A model generated the notes under the pieces. It did no database searches. It saw only the letters and a list, made by a program, of their open reading frames with translations, and was not told where the DNA came from. This document shows positions 18,104 through 25,969 of a stretch of DNA of 64,000 nucleotides, piece by piece. A program made the position numbers and the translations under genes. This DNA comes from Rhodoferax lithotrophicus. Its GTDB lineage: Bacteria; Pseudomonadota; Gammaproteobacteria; Burkholderiales; Burkholderiaceae_C. The stretch covers positions 3,059,989 through 3,123,988 of the forward strand of contig NZ_AP024238.1 in NCBI RefSeq assembly GCF_019973615.1, in the 5' to 3' direction. Numbering within the stretch: the stretch's first letter is position 1; the number at the start of each line of letters is the position of its first letter.

Positions 18104-18988
18104 ATGTCATTCTGGACAAGTCGCCAGGGCGGCGGGATCTTGCTGATCATCCTGGCAAGCTTGTCGTTTGCCTTATTGGACACAGCGACCAAACACGCCA
18201 CGCAACTGGTACCGGTGCTGATGTTGCTGTGGTTTCGTTATGCGTTTCAGGCCGTCCTGACATTTGTACTGCGTTACCCGATTCAAAAAAACCAGCTGTT
18301 CACCACCCCCAACCCACGCTTTCAGACTTTGCGTGGTGTACTGTTGCTGACCACCAGCGCCTGCTCATTTTTTGGCCTGCAATTTTTACCCGTGGGGGAA
18401 TTCACCGCCATGGTGATGCTCTCACCCATGGTGGCCACAGCCATGGCGGCATGGCTGCTGAAAAATCATGTCTCTCCCCTGCGCTGGGTGTTGATGACGT
18501 TGGGGCTGTTGGGTGTGCTGCTGGTGGTGCGCCCAGGCGGACAGGTGTTTGGCTGGGCAGTCTTGTTTCCGGTCTTGCTGGTGGTGACCTATGCGTCTTT
18601 TCAGGTACTCACCAGCCGCCTGAGTGGTGACGAAAACCCTTACACCACACACTTTTACACCGGCTTGGTGGGAACGGTGGTCATGACACCCATCATGCTG
18701 TGGAGCTGGAATACGATAGCGCTGTTCCGTTACTGGCACTGGTTTGTACTGGTGGGTTTTTTGGGCACGTTTGGTCATTTGATGCTGATTCGCGCCTTCA
18801 ACCGCGCCAGTGCGGTGGTGCTCACACCTTATCTCTACACCCAGATCGCTTTTGCCACCTGGATGGGCTGGCTGGTTTTCCAGCATGTGCCGGATGCTTT
18901 TGCCTGGGCTGGCATTGCCGTGATTGCCACCTGCGGAGTCGGCAATGCCCTGCTGTCGGCACGTGAAGCCACGGGGCAGCGACAATAG
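18104..18988 (+). CDS. DMT superfamily (EamA) permease
   Basis: Ten-helix drug/metabolite transporter family permease, 294 residues with two EamA repeats. The first repeat opens GILLIILASLSFALLDTATK; the second ends in GIAVIATCGVGNALLS. The direction and substrate are unknown; most members export metabolites or amino acids. The start ATG at 18104 lies 8 bp past the previous stop. Confidence 0.85.
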   Translation: MSFWTSRQGGGILLIILASLSFALLDTATKHATQLVPVLMLLWFRYAFQAVLTFVLRYPIQKNQLFTTPNPRFQTLRGVLLLTTSACSFFGLQFLPVGEFTAMVMLSPMVATAMAAWLLKNHVSPLRWVLMTLGLLGVLLVVRPGGQVFGWAVLFPVLLVVTYASFQVLTSRLSGDENPYTTHFYTGLVGTVVMTPIMLWSWNTIALFRYWHWFVLVGFLGTFGHLMLIRAFNRASAVVLTPYLYTQIAFATWMGWLVFQHVPDAFAWAGIAVIATCGVGNALLSAREATGQRQ

Positions 18989-18992
18989 CGCC

Positions 18993-19616
18993 ATGCCTCA
19001 GCTTTTTGAAATTCACCCCGACAACCCCCAGCCCCGTCTGCTCAAACAGGCTACCGCCTTGCTCGACAAAGGCGAGGTGCTGGCTGTACCCACCGACTCC
19101 AGCTATGCGCTGGTTTGCCACCTGGACGACAAGGCCGCTGCCGATAAGCTGCGCCGAATCCGCGGAGTGGACGACAAACACCACCTGACGCTGTTGTGCC
19201 GCGACCTGTCCGAGCTGGCGAACTACGCCCGTGTGGACAACCAGCAGTTTCGCCGCCTCAAAGCCGCCACCCCCGGTGCTTACACCTTCATTCTGGAAGC
19301 CAGCAAAGAGGTACCGCGCCGCCTGAGCCACCCGTCACGCAAAACCATTGGTCTGCGCGTGCCCGACCACAAAGTGCTGCAGGAATTGCTGGCGCTCCAC
19401 AGCACGCCCTTACTGGCCACCACCCTGATTGCACCAGGTGAAACCGAACCATTGAACGATGCCGAAGAAATCCGTGAGCGCTACAAGGGCCGCATTGCGG
19501 CCGTGATTGATGCAGGAGCTTGCCCGCGTGAACCAACCACCGTGGTGGATTTAACCGGTAGTGACCCGGTAGTCATCCGCGAAGGACTTGGCTCATTGGC
19601 GATGCTTGGCCTTTAA
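18993..19616 (+). CDS. Sua5/YciO/YrdC family protein (YciO-like)
   Basis: YrdC-fold protein of 207 residues. The sequence LLDKGEVLAVPTDSSYALVCHLDDKAA carries the KxR-like nucleotide-binding region. The family includes TsaC/Sua5, which make threonylcarbamoyl-AMP for tRNA t6A; the YciO subgroup, which this resembles by its start (QLFEIHPDNPQPRLL), has an unclear role. I chose the ATG at 18993, 4 bp after the preceding stop, over the ORF start at 18924, which lies inside the transporter gene. Confidence 0.85.
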   Translation: MPQLFEIHPDNPQPRLLKQATALLDKGEVLAVPTDSSYALVCHLDDKAAADKLRRIRGVDDKHHLTLLCRDLSELANYARVDNQQFRRLKAATPGAYTFILEASKEVPRRLSHPSRKTIGLRVPDHKVLQELLALHSTPLLATTLIAPGETEPLNDAEEIRERYKGRIAAVIDAGACPREPTTVVDLTGSDPVVIREGLGSLAMLGL

Positions 19617-19655
19617 GCAGCTCGTGCCACCTAACTGCCCTGAGAAAATCACGTC

Positions 19656-20324
19656 ATGGACTTTGCACAACTGATTCAAACCGTCACCCTCTACGCCATT
19701 CCCGTGTTGCTGGCCATCACCCTGCACGAAGCAGCGCATGGTTTTGCGGCCAAACATTTTGGTGACAACACGGCTTACATGCTCGGGCGGGTCACCCTGA
19801 ATCCCTTGCCGCACATTGACCCCATGGGCACGATCCTGATGCCACTGATTCTGTACATCGCCACCTCCGGCGCTTTCTTGTTTGGTTATGCCAAACCGGT
19901 GCCGGTGCGTTTTGGCAATTTGCGCAACCCCAAGCGGGACATGATCTGGGTAGCTCTGGCAGGCCCTGGCTCCAATTTCGTTCAGGCTTTGGTGTGGGGT
20001 GCCTTGCTGTATATCTACCAAGCCATGAGTGTCACCGAGCCGTTCCTGCTTGAAATGGCGCAAGGGGGCGTACTGGTCAATGTGGTGATGTTTGCATTCA
20101 ACCTGTTCCCATTACCACCGCTGGACGGCGGCCGCATTCTGGTCGGTTTGCTGCCTTACCGGCAAGCCATGATGGTGTCACGCGTAGAGCCATGGGGCTT
20201 TTTTATTGTGATGGCCCTGGTGCTGGCTGGCGTGGTCAGCAGTTTGTGGATGCAACCACTGATGGGCCTGACTTACCAACTGATTCACCTGCTTTTATCT
20301 CCCCTGGCCATGTTGGTCGGGTAA
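19656..20324 (+). CDS. Site-2 protease family membrane metalloprotease (M50)
   Basis: Intramembrane zinc protease of family M50, 222 residues. The first helix carries the HEAAHG zinc motif (residues 24-29) and a later helix the LDGGR motif (PLPPLDGGRIL) that gives the third ligand. Unlike RseP, it has no PDZ domain and is compact, like the Rip/SpoIVFB-type family widespread in bacteria and often encoded near trpS and yciO as here. Its substrates are unknown. Gaps to neighbours are 39 and 31 bp, so co-transcription with trpS is likely. Confidence 0.88.
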   Translation: MDFAQLIQTVTLYAIPVLLAITLHEAAHGFAAKHFGDNTAYMLGRVTLNPLPHIDPMGTILMPLILYIATSGAFLFGYAKPVPVRFGNLRNPKRDMIWVALAGPGSNFVQALVWGALLYIYQAMSVTEPFLLEMAQGGVLVNVVMFAFNLFPLPPLDGGRILVGLLPYRQAMMVSRVEPWGFFIVMALVLAGVVSSLWMQPLMGLTYQLIHLLLSPLAMLVG

Positions 20325-20355
20325 GAGAAGTTCTTTTATTGATCCTTGACGATTC

Positions 20356-21648
20356 ATGACGACACAACGCTTTCTCACCGGCATTACCACCTCTGGCACC
20401 CCCCATCTGGGCAATTACGTTGGCTCCATTCGCCCCGCCGTGCGTGCCAGCCTGACCGACAGTGTGCAAAGTTTCTACTTTCTGGCCGACTACCACGCCT
20501 TGATCAAGATTGATGATCCGGCACGTATTCAGCGCTCCACCCTGGAAATTGCCGCCAGCTGGCTGGCCGCCGGGTTGGACCCTGAGCGTGTGGTGTTTTA
20601 TCGCCAGTCGGATGTGCCAGAAATTCCCGAACTCACCTGGTTTTTAACCTGTGTGCTGGGCAAAGGTGTGCTCAACCGCGCCCACGCCTACAAGGCCTCC
20701 GTCGACAAAAATACCGCCGCAGGCACCGACCCCGACACCGATGTCAGCGCCGGTCTGTTCATGTACCCGGTACTGATGGGGGCTGACATTCTGATGTTCA
20801 ATGCCCACAAGGTACCTGTCGGGCGCGACCAGGTACAACACATCGAAATGGCACGTGACATGGCGCACAGTTTTAATCACCGCTACGGCGAACACTTTGT
20901 GCCCCCGGATGCCGCCATTGAAGACAACGTGGCCACCCTGCCCGGTCTGGACGGCCGCAAGATGAGCAAGAGCTACGACAACACCATTCCAATGTTCGCC
21001 CCGCGTGAGCAGCTCAAAAAACTCATTGCCAGCATCAAAACCGACTCCAAAGCCCCAGGAGAAGCCAAGGATGTGGATGGTTCGGCCCTGTTCCAGATTT
21101 ACCAGGCCTTTGCCAGCGCCAGCGAAACCGAAGCCCTGCGCCAGGCCTATGCCGATGGCATTGCCTGGGCCGATGCCAAGCACATCGTGTTTGAACGCGT
21201 GGATCAGGAACTGGCCCCGATGCGTGCGACTTACCAGGCGCTGATGGACAACCCGGCCAAGGTTGAAGCCATTTTGATAGCCGGTGCGGCCAAAGCCCGC
21301 GCTATTGCCACCCCGTTCATGCGCCAGCTGCGCCATGCTGTCGGCTTGCGCAAACTGGATGCGCAAAACACATCATCCACCCACAAACCGGTGAAAACTG
21401 CCAAACCCAGTTTCAAGCAATACCGCGAAACCGATGGCAAGTTTTACTTCAAGCTCATGGCGGCCGACAGCCGCTTGCTGCTGCAAAGCCAGGGCTTTGA
21501 CACCCCACGTGAAGCGGGCAAGGTCATTGGGCAAATTTCCACCGTCAACCCGGCTGGTTTGAAAGATTTGTCGGTGTATTGGCAAGCCGCAACCGGTGTT
21601 GAGGAAGACGACATCTTGGCGGCGGTACAACAGCTGCAAAGTGACTAA
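20356..21648 (+). CDS. trpS: Tryptophanyl-tRNA synthetase with C-terminal extension
   Basis: Class I aminoacyl-tRNA synthetase that charges tRNA-Trp. The HIGH-type motif is TSGTPHLGNYVG (residues about 11-22) and the KMSKS motif is GRKMSKSYDN. At 430 residues it is about 95 longer than E. coli TrpS. The extra C-terminal part contains SFKQYRETDGKFYFKL followed by LLLQSQGF, which resembles the DUF1508/YegP fold signature, and ends in a short helical region. Beta-proteobacterial TrpS proteins are often long, so the fusion is likely genuine. Confidence 0.95.
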   Translation: MTTQRFLTGITTSGTPHLGNYVGSIRPAVRASLTDSVQSFYFLADYHALIKIDDPARIQRSTLEIAASWLAAGLDPERVVFYRQSDVPEIPELTWFLTCVLGKGVLNRAHAYKASVDKNTAAGTDPDTDVSAGLFMYPVLMGADILMFNAHKVPVGRDQVQHIEMARDMAHSFNHRYGEHFVPPDAAIEDNVATLPGLDGRKMSKSYDNTIPMFAPREQLKKLIASIKTDSKAPGEAKDVDGSALFQIYQAFASASETEALRQAYADGIAWADAKHIVFERVDQELAPMRATYQALMDNPAKVEAILIAGAAKARAIATPFMRQLRHAVGLRKLDAQNTSSTHKPVKTAKPSFKQYRETDGKFYFKLMAADSRLLLQSQGFDTPREAGKVIGQISTVNPAGLKDLSVYWQAATGVEEDDILAAVQQLQSD

Positions 21649-21702
21649 ACCTTTCTCACGGTACAGCTGAACAAGCCGTCCAAAACAACCCGTCGGCCAC
21701 TG

Positions 21703-21708
21703 TACAAT
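21703..21708 (+). promoter_or_regulatory. Candidate -10 element for tRNA-Ser
   Basis: TACAAT lies 16 bases before the mature tRNA 5' end. The matching -35 region is weak, so this is a tentative call. Confidence 0.35.
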
Positions 21709-21724
21709 TCGCGCTTCGAGTTGC

Positions 21725-21814
21725 GGAGAAGTGGCAGAGTGGTCGAATGTACTTGACTCGAAATCAAGCGTAGTGGCAACACTACCGTGGGTTCGAATCC
21801 CACCTTCTCCGCCA
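21725..21814 (+). tRNA. tRNA-Ser (anticodon CGA)
   Basis: The 90-nt gene folds as a class II tRNA. The acceptor stem GGAGAAG pairs with CTTCTCC, followed by discriminator G and encoded CCA. The anticodon arm reads TTGACT-CGA-AATCAA, giving CGA for UCG codons. A long variable arm and the T-loop GTTCGAATC are present. It lies between trpS and purN. Confidence 0.97.
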
Positions 21815-21825
21815 AAAAAACAAGC

Positions 21826-21863
21826 AAAAAGCCCCGTCACTCAATGTGTTACGGGGCTTTTTT
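21826..21863 (+). terminator. Rho-independent terminator after tRNA-Ser
   Basis: Inverted repeat with GCCCCGT and ACGGGGC arms (extended by A/T pairs), a loop of about 13 bases, followed by a T-run. Confidence 0.88.
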
Positions 21864-21956
21864 GTTGCCTGTTTGAAACGCTCTACCTCTGCCACATACT
21901 TCAGATGTCAGGCATGGTGCTGACTTCCTGTGTCAGGCGAAAATTTCATAAAAATG

Positions 21957-21991
21957 ATCTGTAGCCCTTGATATACAAGCGCAAGCAGCTA
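21957..21991 (-). repeat. Dispersed 35-bp palindromic element, copy 5 (supplies purN stop codon)
   Basis: On the minus strand: left half TAGCTGCTTGCGC, identical to consensus and preceded by an A-run, then seven bases, then TCAAGGGCTACAGAT. The first three bases TAG are the purN stop codon, so the element defines the end of that protein. Confidence 0.8.
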
Positions 21992-22582
21992 CTTTTTTTG
22001 AAGCAATTCATAGACCGCTTTGGGGTAAATCAAATGCTCTTGCGTGAGCACCCGTGCCGCCAATGTGTCTGCGCTGTCATCCGGCAGCAGCGGCACCACG
22101 GCCTGCGCCAGGATCGGGCCATGATCCAGTTCCGGCGTAACCAGGTGCACAGTGGCACCAGCGACTTTGCAACCGGCATCAATGGCCCGCTGATGGGTAT
22201 GCAAACCGGCAAACGCAGGCAACAAAGAGGGATGAATATTCACCAGCCGCCCGGCATAGCGGTTGACAAAACCGGGGGTCAGAATGCGCATGAAACCCGC
22301 CAACACCACCAGCACCGGCTGTTGCGGCGTATCAAACGCATCAATGGTCTGCGCCAATGCTGCATCAAACGCAGCCCGATCCGGGTAGGCCTTGTGATCC
22401 AGCACTTGCGTGGCAATACCGTGGCTGCGGGCAAAGTCCAAGCCTGCTGCATCGGCTTTGTTGCTGATGACGGCCGCCACCCGCGCCCCCAAGGTATCGG
22501 CCCAATGGTCGCGTAGTGAGGTTTTCACGATGGCTGCCATGTTGGAGCCACTGCCTGAGATCAAAATAACGATGTTTTTCAT
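21989..22582 (-). CDS. purN: Phosphoribosylglycinamide formyltransferase 1
   Basis: 10-formyl-THF-dependent GAR transformylase, third step of de novo purine synthesis. The 197-residue protein has the N-terminal ILISGSGSNMAAIVK phosphate loop, catalytic LAGFMRILTPGFV and NIHPSLLPAF (Asn, His), and HLVTPELDHGPILAQ (catalytic Asp). I chose the ATG at 22582 (MKNIVILISG) because the ORF upstream lies in the divergent yceH gene. The stop TAG is the first codon of a dispersed repeat, giving the short end ELLQKK. It is divergent from yceH with only 13 bp between starts. Confidence 0.95.
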   Translation of the reverse strand: MKNIVILISGSGSNMAAIVKTSLRDHWADTLGARVAAVISNKADAAGLDFARSHGIATQVLDHKAYPDRAAFDAALAQTIDAFDTPQQPVLVVLAGFMRILTPGFVNRYAGRLVNIHPSLLPAFAGLHTHQRAIDAGCKVAGATVHLVTPELDHGPILAQAVVPLLPDDSADTLAARVLTQEHLIYPKAVYELLQKK

Positions 22583-22595
22583 AACTGGCTGAATT

Positions 22596-23282
22596 ATGAC
22601 TTTGCCCTCAACCGCTTCTCTCCCCCTCACCCCCATTGAGGCCCGCGTGCTCGCCACCCTGATGGAAAAAGCCCGCACCGTGCCTGACAGCTACCCGCTG
22701 TCGCTCAATTCACTGATGCTCGGCTGCAACCAGAAAACCACCCGCGACCCGGTGATGGACTTGACCGAGGCCGATGTGGCCACCGCCATCGACAGCTTGC
22801 ACAACAATGCTCTGGTGCGCACCAACACCAGCGGCCGCGTGGCGCGGTATGAGCACAACTTTCAACGCGGCGTGGGCGTACCCGAACAATCGGCCGTGCT
22901 GCTGGGCGTGTTGATGCTGCGCGGGCCACAAACCTCGGCCGAACTGCGCCTGAACACCGAGCGCTGGTACAAATTTGCCGACATCTCCTCAGTGGAAGGC
23001 TTTCTGGAAGAGTTGCAAGACCGCCCAGAGGAAAAAGGTGGCCCGCTGGTGGTCAAGCTGGCCAAAGCCCCCGGCGCACGTGAGCAGCGCTGGGCACACT
23101 TGCTGTGTGGGCCGGTGGATGAAGCATCATGGGCCAGCGGCAGCGGTAGCCCCAGCCGCGCGGTGGACAGCAATACCACTGAGCGCCTAGCGCGGCTGGA
23201 GGCCGAAGTGGCTCAGTTGCGCAGCACCGTGGCCAAGCTGTGTGCGGAGTTGGGGGTGACACCGGACGCGGGTGCAGACTGA
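22596..23282 (+). CDS. DUF480 family protein YceH
   Basis: A 228-residue member of the YceH/DUF480 family, which folds as tandem winged-helix domains of unknown function. Family signatures seen are [41 protein letters not shown] and [17 protein letters not shown]. The last 60 residues are a low-complexity linker and a short coiled coil ([17 protein letters not shown]). It is divergent from purN and followed by about 600 bp of decayed sequence. Confidence 0.88.
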   Translation: MTLPSTASLPLTPIEARVLATLMEKARTVPDSYPLSLNSLMLGCNQKTTRDPVMDLTEADVATAIDSLHNNALVRTNTSGRVARYEHNFQRGVGVPEQSAVLLGVLMLRGPQTSAELRLNTERWYKFADISSVEGFLEELQDRPEEKGGPLVVKLAKAPGAREQRWAHLLCGPVDEASWASGSGSPSRAVDSNTTERLARLEAEVAQLRSTVAKLCAELGVTPDAGAD

Positions 23283-23397
23283 CGGCTATGTCGCGTGGCC
23301 GAAGGGCCAACAAAGGAACTCAAGGAGCTGATTTCCAAGGCACTACAGAAATGGCAGCAACTGCGAATCGCGATTCACCTGGGGTTTATGGGTAGAT

Positions 23398-23545
23398 ATG
23401 GGTATCTTTGTGGGTATGCTCATCACCGACAACGTCATCACATCAGGAATCCTGGCGCTTGTTGCACAAATTGACGAATTCAAAGTTGCTTGGCGTGCCC
23501 TTGGAACCCTCGCGCCAGAGCGCATGCTTGCCCACAGGCGGTACG
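23398..23545 (+). pseudogene. Remnant of a Fic family gene (N-terminal helix region)
   Basis: Translation from 23398 includes LALVAQIDEFKVAWRALGTL then APERM, which resembles the segment just before the SSTRIEG inhibitory helix of Fic/DOC AMP-transferases. The frame then degenerates and no FIC core (HPFxxGNGR) is present. The identification is from memory of the family and should be checked by search. Confidence 0.5.
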
Positions 23546-23723
23546 CATCCTGTACGGCAGCGCCATCACCCTGCATAGCACCGAAACTGATGCCACCGTC
23601 ACCATCCACAACACCGGCCCGCATATTTCGGCTGAACTGATTGAGCAGATTTTTGACTATGGTGTGTCAGACCAGGCCGAGTCCGGTGCCAACGGCAACC
23701 GCGGCCAGGGCCTGTTTTCATGA
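23530..23723 (+). pseudogene. Remnant of a sensor histidine kinase ATPase domain
   Basis: A different frame encodes VTIHNTGPHISAELIEQIF then DYGVSD and NRGQGLF, matching the G1 box and G2 box (NRGQGLF) of a HATPase_c domain. The phospho-acceptor and N-box parts are missing and the frame ends straight after the G2 box, so only a piece survives, abutting the Fic remnant. Confidence 0.65.
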
Positions 23724-23881
23724 TCTGATTCGCGCACACAAGCCGTCATACAACCGTGTGATTTGAATTTTTGAGCCCAGCCCTGACCTTCCTCTGGTTT
23801 GGGCCCATTAAATTGCATCGCTCCAGTGTTGAATATTTAGCCGTGGCGCGACCCAATCCACAAAGGTCGCGTCGGCGGTCT
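23724..23881. other. Gap at the edge of the monooxygenase module
   Basis: Between the kinase remnant and the monooxygenase 3' end I see no gene and no clear terminator. Confidence 0.4.
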
Positions 23882-25717
23882 TCACGCGATGTGATGCACC
23901 TCCTGCAGGCCATAGACCGGCGTATCCAACCCTTCCATGCGCGCCTTGAGCTGTAGCGCCAGGTAACGCGAATAGTGGCGCGACTGGTGCAGGTTGCCGC
24001 CGTGGAACCACAGCGCCTCCTGCTGCGTTGGCTTCCACATGTTGCGCAGTTCACCTTCCCACGGGCCGGGGTCCTTGGTGGTGTCCGAGCCCAGGCCCCA
24101 GCATTTGCCGACCTTGGCCGCCATCTCGGGCGAGACCAGGCGCTCGACCCAGCCGTTCATTGAGCCGTAGCCGGTGGCATACACGATCAGGTCGGCGGGC
24201 AGCTCGGTGCCGTCGCTCAGGATGACCGAGTGCTCGGTAATGCGCGCGATGTCCACGCCGCTCTTGAGCTTGACATCGCCATTGGCCACCAGATCGCAGG
24301 CGCCCACGTCGATGTAGTAGCCCGAGCCCCGGCGCAGGTACTTCATGAACAGACCCGAGCCATCGTCGCCGAAGTCGAGCATGAAGCCAGCCTTGCGCAG
24401 CCGGTCGTACAAATCAGCATCGCGCTTCTGGATTTCCTCGTACACCGGAATGTGGAAGGTGTGCATGATGCGAAACGGCACCGAGGCGAAGATCAGGTCG
24501 GCCATGTCGGTGGTGATGCCGTTCTCCACTGCCTGTTCCGAATACAGCCCGCCCAGCGCCAGGTCCATCAGCGAGTCCGAGCGCACGATGTGGGTTGAGC
24601 TGCGCTGCAGCATGGTCACGTCGGCGCCGTTTTCCCACAGGTCGGCGCAGATGTCGTGCGCCGAGTTGTTGGCGCCCAGCACGATGGCCTTCTTGCCCTT
24701 GTAGGCATCGCCGCCGGGGTGTTTGCTGGAATGGTGCTGCACGCCCTTGAAGATGTCAGCGCCCTCGATCTGCGGCACGTTGGCCACGCCCGACATGCCC
24801 AGTGCGAACACGACCTGCTTGGGGCGCAACACCAATGTCTGGCCGTCGCGCAGCACGGTCACTTCCCATTCCTTGGCCTCTTCGTCGTACTTCGCCTTGA
24901 CGCATTCGGTGGACGACCAGTAGTTCAGCTCCATCACCTTGGTGTACATCTCCAGCCAGTCGCCGATCTTGTCCTTGGGGCAGAACACCGGCCAGTCGTC
25001 GGGAAACGGCAGGTAGGGCATGTGGTCGTACCAGACCGGGTCGTGCAGGCACAGCGACTTGTAGCGGCTGCGCCACTGGTCGCCCGGGCGCGGGTGTTTG
25101 TCGATGATCAGTGCAGGCACACCCAGGCGCTTGAGGCGTGCACCCAGGCCGATGCCGCCCTGGCCACCGCCGATCACCAGCACATAGGGCTGCACGCTGA
25201 TGCCCAGCTCGGCTTCTTCCTGCTGGCGGCGCTCGGTCCAGTTCTGCCGACCTTTGTGCACGCCATGCTCGGCGCCCTTGATGCGGGCGCGGCCCTTCTT
25301 TTCTTCAAAACCCTTGAGTTCATAGACCGTGGTCAGCAGCGTCCAGCACAGGCCGTCTTTCAGCCGGGCATAACCGCGCCCGCGTGCCACCGCGGTCTCG
25401 AAGGTGAACCAGCCTTCGGTCACGCCATTGGCACGGCTAGCCTGGCCTTCGGTACGCCAGTTGGTTGGCTGCGTGCTGGCCAACGTGGCGGTCAGCAAGT
25501 CTTGCACGCCATCACGGCCTTCGACGGTCTTGAGGTTCCAGGTGAACCCGATCAGGTCGCGCCAATGGCAGTCGGTGGTGAAGAGCTGGGTGGCGGCCTG
25601 CACGTCGCCGCGCGTGAGCGCGGCATCGAACAGTTCGAGCCAGCGGGCGATGTCGTCAGTGGGGCTGAGGGCGCTGTGGTGGGCCGCCGGGGGCGCGCCG
25701 GTCACGGTGTCGGTCAT
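23882..25717 (-). CDS. Flavin-containing monooxygenase with N-terminal SnoaL/NTF2-like domain
   Basis: A 611-residue NAD(P)H- and FAD-dependent monooxygenase. An N-terminal SnoaL-like domain (about 20-130) is followed by an FMO core: FAD-binding VIGGGQGGIGLGARL near residues 181-195, an FMO/Baeyer-Villiger-type FKGVQHHSSKHPGG fingerprint, NADPH-binding VLGANNSAHDIC and a C-terminal YATGYGS motif. The substrate is unknown; candidates include ketones, amines or indolic acids. I chose the ATG at 25717, preceded by AAGGAG. A sigma-54 promoter lies about 50 bp upstream and an AcoR-type activator gene follows upstream on the same strand, so expression is probably inducible. Codon use looks richer in G/C third positions than in neighbours. 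Confidence 0.85.
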   Translation of the reverse strand: MTDTVTGAPPAAHHSALSPTDDIARWLELFDAALTRGDVQAATQLFTTDCHWRDLIGFTWNLKTVEGRDGVQDLLTATLASTQPTNWRTEGQASRANGVTEGWFTFETAVARGRGYARLKDGLCWTLLTTVYELKGFEEKKGRARIKGAEHGVHKGRQNWTERRQQEEAELGISVQPYVLVIGGGQGGIGLGARLKRLGVPALIIDKHPRPGDQWRSRYKSLCLHDPVWYDHMPYLPFPDDWPVFCPKDKIGDWLEMYTKVMELNYWSSTECVKAKYDEEAKEWEVTVLRDGQTLVLRPKQVVFALGMSGVANVPQIEGADIFKGVQHHSSKHPGGDAYKGKKAIVLGANNSAHDICADLWENGADVTMLQRSSTHIVRSDSLMDLALGGLYSEQAVENGITTDMADLIFASVPFRIMHTFHIPVYEEIQKRDADLYDRLRKAGFMLDFGDDGSGLFMKYLRRGSGYYIDVGACDLVANGDVKLKSGVDIARITEHSVILSDGTELPADLIVYATGYGSMNGWVERLVSPEMAAKVGKCWGLGSDTTKDPGPWEGELRNMWKPTQQEALWFHGGNLHQSRHYSRYLALQLKARMEGLDTPVYGLQEVHHIA

Positions 25718-25765
25718 AGGTCTTGTCTCCTTGTTATGTTGCAAATCGCCGGCAGGGTTGCCGAC

Positions 25766-25793
25766 GTTTGGTTTATTGCAAGTGACATGCCGG
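25766..25793 (-). promoter_or_regulatory. Sigma-54 (-24/-12) promoter of the monooxygenase gene
   Basis: On the minus strand the sequence GGCATGTCACTTGC has the invariant GG and GC exactly ten bases apart, close to consensus TGGCAC-N5-TTGC. Transcription should start near 25766, leaving about 49 bases of leader before the ATG at 25717. Confidence 0.72.
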
Positions 25794-25825
25794 AACAGGG
25801 ATATGTTTGAGAACTATATTATTTA

Positions 25826-25860
25826 TAGCTACTTGCGCTTGCTGGTAAAAGGCTAGAACC
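25826..25860 (+). repeat. Dispersed 35-bp palindromic element, copy 6 (monooxygenase upstream region)
   Basis: Left half TAGCTACTTGCGC, seven bases, right half TAAAAGGCTAGAACC, preceded by an A/T-rich run. It lies between the sigma-54 promoter and the activator-site cluster. Confidence 0.78.
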
Positions 25861-25903
25861 ACTTTTTATATAAAAATGCTCACCGTGCGGCGTACTGTGC
25901 AAG

Positions 25904-25952
25904 CTGTCACAGCGTGACGGCTGTCACGGGGTCAGGCGTGACACCTGTCACA
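25904..25952 (-). promoter_or_regulatory. Cluster of GTCAC/GTGAC sites, probable enhancer for the AcoR-type activator
   Basis: Five GTCAC or GTGAC units lie at 25906, 25914, 25923, 25938 and 25947. The first two make the palindrome GTCAC-AGC-GTGAC; a second GTCAC/GTGAC pair has a 10-bp spacing. They lie about 110-160 bp upstream of the -24/-12 promoter, the normal place for enhancer-binding protein sites. Binding by the adjacent regulator is inferred. Confidence 0.65.
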
Positions 25953-25969
25953 CCTGAAGCCCGCGTGTG

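Noticed and set aside
21275..21310. Possible repeat copy in trpS (TTTTGATAGCC...)
   Set aside because: The residues it encodes (AGAAKARAIA) are the normal TrpS sequence, so the match is coincidental.
21725..21991. tRNA-Ser as an integration site
   Set aside because: No integrase, no direct repeat of the tRNA end and no foreign island is adjacent; the repeat copy next to it is a member of the dispersed family.
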